A program made the translations under genes and the position numbers. This document shows positions 61,555 to 64,000 of a DNA stretch of 64,000 nt, piece by piece. Source of the stretch: Nitrososphaerota archaeon (GTDB taxonomy: Archaea; Thermoproteota; Nitrososphaeria; Nitrososphaerales; JACQRY01). Where the stretch lies: positions 1 through 64,000 of the forward strand of contig JACPCU010000008.1 of NCBI GenBank assembly GCA_016184315.1. The letters are read 5' to 3'. The notes beneath the pieces are model-generated. The model saw only the letters and a program-made list of their open reading frames with translations, was not told the DNA's origin and ran no database searches. Position 1 is the stretch's first letter; each line of letters starts with the position of its first letter.

Positions 61555-62784
61555 GTGAGGGACAGAGCAACCCGCATTGTTACAGTAGGGGTGAGCTATA
61601 AAACAGCTCACTTGGATCTTCTTGAAACTCTCTCACGCAAGACCAATAGCGAATCCTTAAGATCGAACTTTCCTTCTGATCGTCAACAAGCCTTCGCTCT
61701 TCTCTCTACATGCAATAGGATCGAGATCTATGCCGTCACTCAAGATACTGCAGGCATGCAACAGCAGCTAGCTCACTATCTTACCCAACTTGACAGACGA
61801 GCCAACGGTCACTTCTACAAACTGGTGGACGAGGAAGCAATCCAACATCTCTTCAAAGTAGCATGCGGAATCGACTCTATGGTTGTAGGCGAACCACAGA
61901 TACTGCAACAAGTAAGAAACGCTGAGATAATAGGTGAAACAGGTCCTTCAAGAAAAACCATAGAGAAACTTTTCCAACACGCCTACGCCTCGGCCATTAG
62001 GATCAGAAGAGTAACAAGAATTCAATCACAGGATTCAATCGGAGCTCTTGCATGCCAATTCATCTATTCAAAACTAGGTGAACAGACTAGTGTACTACTC
62101 ATAGGTGCCGGCAAGAATGCTAGAGCTGCCTTGGCATCTACAGCGAAATACCGTTTCCGCGAAGTATATGTGGCTAACCGCACACCGTTGAAGATCCGCT
62201 ATCAAGAATTAGCAAACGCTAAGACATACTCCTTGGAAGACATACAGTCTCTGCTCCCATCCATAGACGCAGTGATCGTAGCTACTTCGTCATCAAACTA
62301 TGTGATAAGCAGGGAAACACTGATCACTGCAGGCCTAAGAAGAAAGACCCTTCTCGTGGACATCTCCATGCCTAGAAACATAGATCCAGCGACAGCCAAG
62401 GAGCCACTCGTAGAGCTTTACAATATTGACGATCTCAAAACACACAGCAAGATCTTGCCAGAAAGCCAGACAGATGAGGCGGTTCACCTTATCAGTCAAG
62501 AAGCTTCTAGGTTCATATCTTGGTTATCCGCATCGGAAGTGGATCCAGTTATCAAATCGATCAGGAGTAGAGCTGAGAAGATCCGTCTGGAAGAGTTGGA
62601 TGAGGCTCTCAGAAGACTGAGAAGTGGGAAGGAGCGTGATGAGAGAGTAATTGCAGTCCTATCGTCGAGAATAGTGAATAGGATACTGCATGAACCGTCT
62701 GCGCGACTAAGGGATAAGGCTAAGTTGGGAAAGTCTGATCTTTACGGCAAGGCATTAAAGGAGTTGTTCGGAATAAATGAGTGA
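61555..62784 (+). CDS. hemA: Glutamyl-tRNA reductase
   Basis: 409 aa, GTG start. GVSYKTAHLDLLETL, catalytic Cys in ALLSTCNRIEIYAV, the tRNA/NADPH region VGEPQILQQVRNAEIIGETGPSRK, and Rossmann VLLIGAGKNARAALA with VANRT. C-terminal dimerisation helix SARLRDKAKLGKSDLYGKALKELFG. Makes glutamate-1-semialdehyde, the first committed tetrapyrrole step. It overlaps hemC by 8 nt. Divergent from the CopD-like gene. Confidence 0.94.
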   Translation: MRDRATRIVTVGVSYKTAHLDLLETLSRKTNSESLRSNFPSDRQQAFALLSTCNRIEIYAVTQDTAGMQQQLAHYLTQLDRRANGHFYKLVDEEAIQHLFKVACGIDSMVVGEPQILQQVRNAEIIGETGPSRKTIEKLFQHAYASAIRIRRVTRIQSQDSIGALACQFIYSKLGEQTSVLLIGAGKNARAALASTAKYRFREVYVANRTPLKIRYQELANAKTYSLEDIQSLLPSIDAVIVATSSSNYVISRETLITAGLRRKTLLVDISMPRNIDPATAKEPLVELYNIDDLKTHSKILPESQTDEAVHLISQEASRFISWLSASEVDPVIKSIRSRAEKIRLEELDEALRRLRSGKERDERVIAVLSSRIVNRILHEPSARLRDKAKLGKSDLYGKALKELFGINE

Positions 62785-63700
62785 TGTCATCCGTGTGGGA
62801 ACCAGAAGTAGTTCTTTAGCTCTGGAACAGACCCGTTTGATAGTTGAAAAGCTTAGGACAGTAAACAGTGATCTTCAGTTTGAAGTTGTGCCCACAAAGA
62901 CAGAGGGTGACGAAGGGCAGAGGAAAAGAACCAGTGGAACGGTCAGTGGTAAAGATATCTTCACAAAAACTATCGAGGATAAGCTTCTAGCCAGCGAGAT
63001 AGACCTCGCTGTTCACAGTTTGAAGGATTTACCTGCGGGAATACATGACAATCTCCTAATCGGAGCTGTTCCTGAAAGAGAAGATGCTAGGGATGCTCTT
63101 GTTTCAGTAGACGCTCAAAAACTTTCAGAACTCCCCAAAGCCGCCAGAGTCGGAACAAGTAGTGTCAGAAGGAAGGTTCAGCTCTTAGCCCACAGACCTG
63201 ATCTGGTCGTTGAGGAGATACATGGGAACATTGAGACAAGGATTAGAAAAATGCGTAAGAATGGATTCGACGCTATCGTTCTGGCATCGGCTGGCCTCAT
63301 CAGGCTTGGACTCCAACACAGGATATCTGAATATCTTCCCATCGAAATCATGCTACCTGCACCTGGACAAGGAGCATTGGCAATTCAAATGAGAAAGAAT
63401 GACTCTCGTATGCTAAGCGTGGTTAGACCTATAGAGGCTCCTTTAGTTAGAGCTGCTGTCGAAGCTGAGAGAGCTTTTGCTGAAAAACTGGGTGGTGGAT
63501 GCAATCTTCCAGTGGCTGCCTACGGGATTGTTGAAGGTGATGTCATCAACTTGATGGGATTAGTGGCATCTACTGATGGAAGACATATACTGAGGGGGAA
63601 ACTGATCGGTGAAGCAAGTCAACCTCAAAAAGTCGGATATGCACTAGCCAGCAAATTGTCCTCCCTTCAACCAATAAGAATGGTCGGTGAAGCTGCCTGA
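62777..63700 (+). CDS. hemC: Hydroxymethylbilane synthase
   Basis: 307 aa. IRVGTRSSSLALEQTRLIVEKL, KDIFTKTIEDKLLASEIDLAVHSLKDLPA, GTSSVRRKVQLLAHRPDLVVEEIHGNIETRIRKM, LPAPGQGALAIQ. The dipyrromethane-cofactor Cys is in EKLGGGCNLPVAAYG. Joins four porphobilinogens. Overlaps hemA. Confidence 0.95.
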   Translation: MSDVIRVGTRSSSLALEQTRLIVEKLRTVNSDLQFEVVPTKTEGDEGQRKRTSGTVSGKDIFTKTIEDKLLASEIDLAVHSLKDLPAGIHDNLLIGAVPEREDARDALVSVDAQKLSELPKAARVGTSSVRRKVQLLAHRPDLVVEEIHGNIETRIRKMRKNGFDAIVLASAGLIRLGLQHRISEYLPIEIMLPAPGQGALAIQMRKNDSRMLSVVRPIEAPLVRAAVEAERAFAEKLGGGCNLPVAAYGIVEGDVINLMGLVASTDGRHILRGKLIGEASQPQKVGYALASKLSSLQPIRMVGEAA

Positions 63701-63738
63701 GAAGATCCAACTCGAAACCACTACATGGAATTCGTGTC

Positions 63739-64000
63739 GTGCTGACTCGACCTAAAGAGAAGAATGCTGAAGTAGCGAAAAGGATTAGAGAGTTAGGCGG
63801 AACCCCGATAGAAATACCTGTCATAGAAACAACAGCCTCGTTAGACTATGACGATCTCGATAATGCTTTGTCGTCTTTGCCTACATATCAATGGATGGTT
63901 TTTACTAGTGCAAACGGCGTAGAGCATTTCTTTAAAAGGGCTTTGGAGAAAGACATCGACTTGAAGGTGTTTAGTGGTAGAGTAGCTGCTGTGGGACCAG
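63739..64000 (+). CDS. hemD: Uroporphyrinogen-III synthase, 5' part (cut by window end)
   Basis: Reads RVVLTRPKEKNAEVAKRIRELGGTPIEIPVIET, then WMVFTSANGVEHFFKRAL and GRVAAVGP, the HemD N-domain. No ATG is available: an in-frame stop lies about 63686-63688. GTG 63739 gives VLTRPKEKN, and a nearby GTG in another frame (VKLPEKIQ) hints at a 1-nt shift. Start therefore uncertain. Third gene of the hemACD run. Confidence 0.82.
   Translation, partial: MLTRPKEKNAEVAKRIRELGGTPIEIPVIETTASLDYDDLDNALSSLPTYQWMVFTSANGVEHFFKRALEKDIDLKVFSGRVAAVGP

Noticed and set aside
1-64000. CRISPR arrays, insertion-sequence transposases, rRNA genes
   Set aside because: No regularly spaced repeats, no transposase motifs and no rRNA segments were seen on reading.

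Overview
The window looks like a piece of an archaeal chromosome. The evidence is TATA-type promoters, many TTG/GTG starts, a DRG-type GTPase, coenzyme F420 ligases (CofE), V4R, DUF835-like and ribbon-helix-helix families, and bulge-helix-bulge (BHB) introns. One BHB intron is in a tRNA and one, by prediction, is in a protein gene. Gene content resembles TACK-type lineages (Bathyarchaeia or Thaumarchaeota relatives), but the sequence alone does not settle the taxon.

Layout. (1) 1-2.0 kb: edge of an integrated element, with a small membrane protein, a 50-aa ribbon-helix-helix repressor that the ORF track misses, and a tyrosine recombinase. (2) 2.0-11.9 kb: housekeeping and small regulators: a V4R protein, methylthioribose-1-phosphate isomerase (mtnA) interrupted by a 24-nt BHB-like insert, tRNA-Arg(TCG) with a 20-nt non-canonical intron, a DRG GTPase, HflX, an ACT-domain protein, a GNAT, 3-methyladenine glycosylase and a PPOX protein. 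(3) 11.9-18.3 kb: alpha-glucan cluster: nucleotidyltransferase, GH57 glucanotransferase, two GT4 synthases and a third 'mini-GT4' that has lost its C-terminal Rossmann domain. (4) 18.4-28.3 kb: tungstate uptake (TupABC), a ModE-like regulator with a binding-protein-like sensor domain, a UbiD decarboxylase, a MoaD-like protein ending in GGAC, and a lone cytoplasmic Mo/W-bisPGD oxidoreductase. (5) 28.4-30.4 kb: leuC/leuD. (6) 30.5-38.9 kb: DUF1989 protein, medium-chain dehydrogenase, F420-type LLM oxidoreductase, two CofE paralogues, polysaccharide-deacetylase-like hydrolase and an MFS transporter. (7) 39.0-44.6 kb: type IA topoisomerase with small zinc proteins, a RecA-like protein and an FAD oxidoreductase. 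(8) 44.6-51.7 kb and 58.3-59.7 kb: a degradation-type island (amidohydrolases, a ThDP enzyme, PanD, M20 peptidase, hydantoin/Asp-Glu racemase family, AhpD-like protein), ending in a decayed dihydropyrimidinase pseudogene. (9) 51.8-58.3 kb: a second integrated element inserted in that island. It carries an integrase, a TIR/deoxyribosyltransferase-like gene with an in-frame stop, a DUF2130 nuclease-like coiled-coil protein, a PLD-family membrane protein, a pair of paralogous small unknown proteins, an AbrB-like regulator and repeats. Its + strand is strikingly A/C-rich. (10) 59.8-64 kb: haem biosynthesis: an AhbD/NirJ-like radical SAM protein, a CopD-like membrane protein, then hemA-hemC-hemD, with hemD cut by the window end.

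The most notable observation is the mtnA interruption. A 24-nt segment containing a stop codon sits directly after the catalytic Cys codon. Its removal restores the family signature THCNAGALATVGYG, and its borders fold into a BHB-type core (two 3-nt bulges around a 4-bp helix). The tRNA-Arg intron, at position 29/30, shows the same geometry. These two are the best candidates for a little-described splicing phenomenon here.
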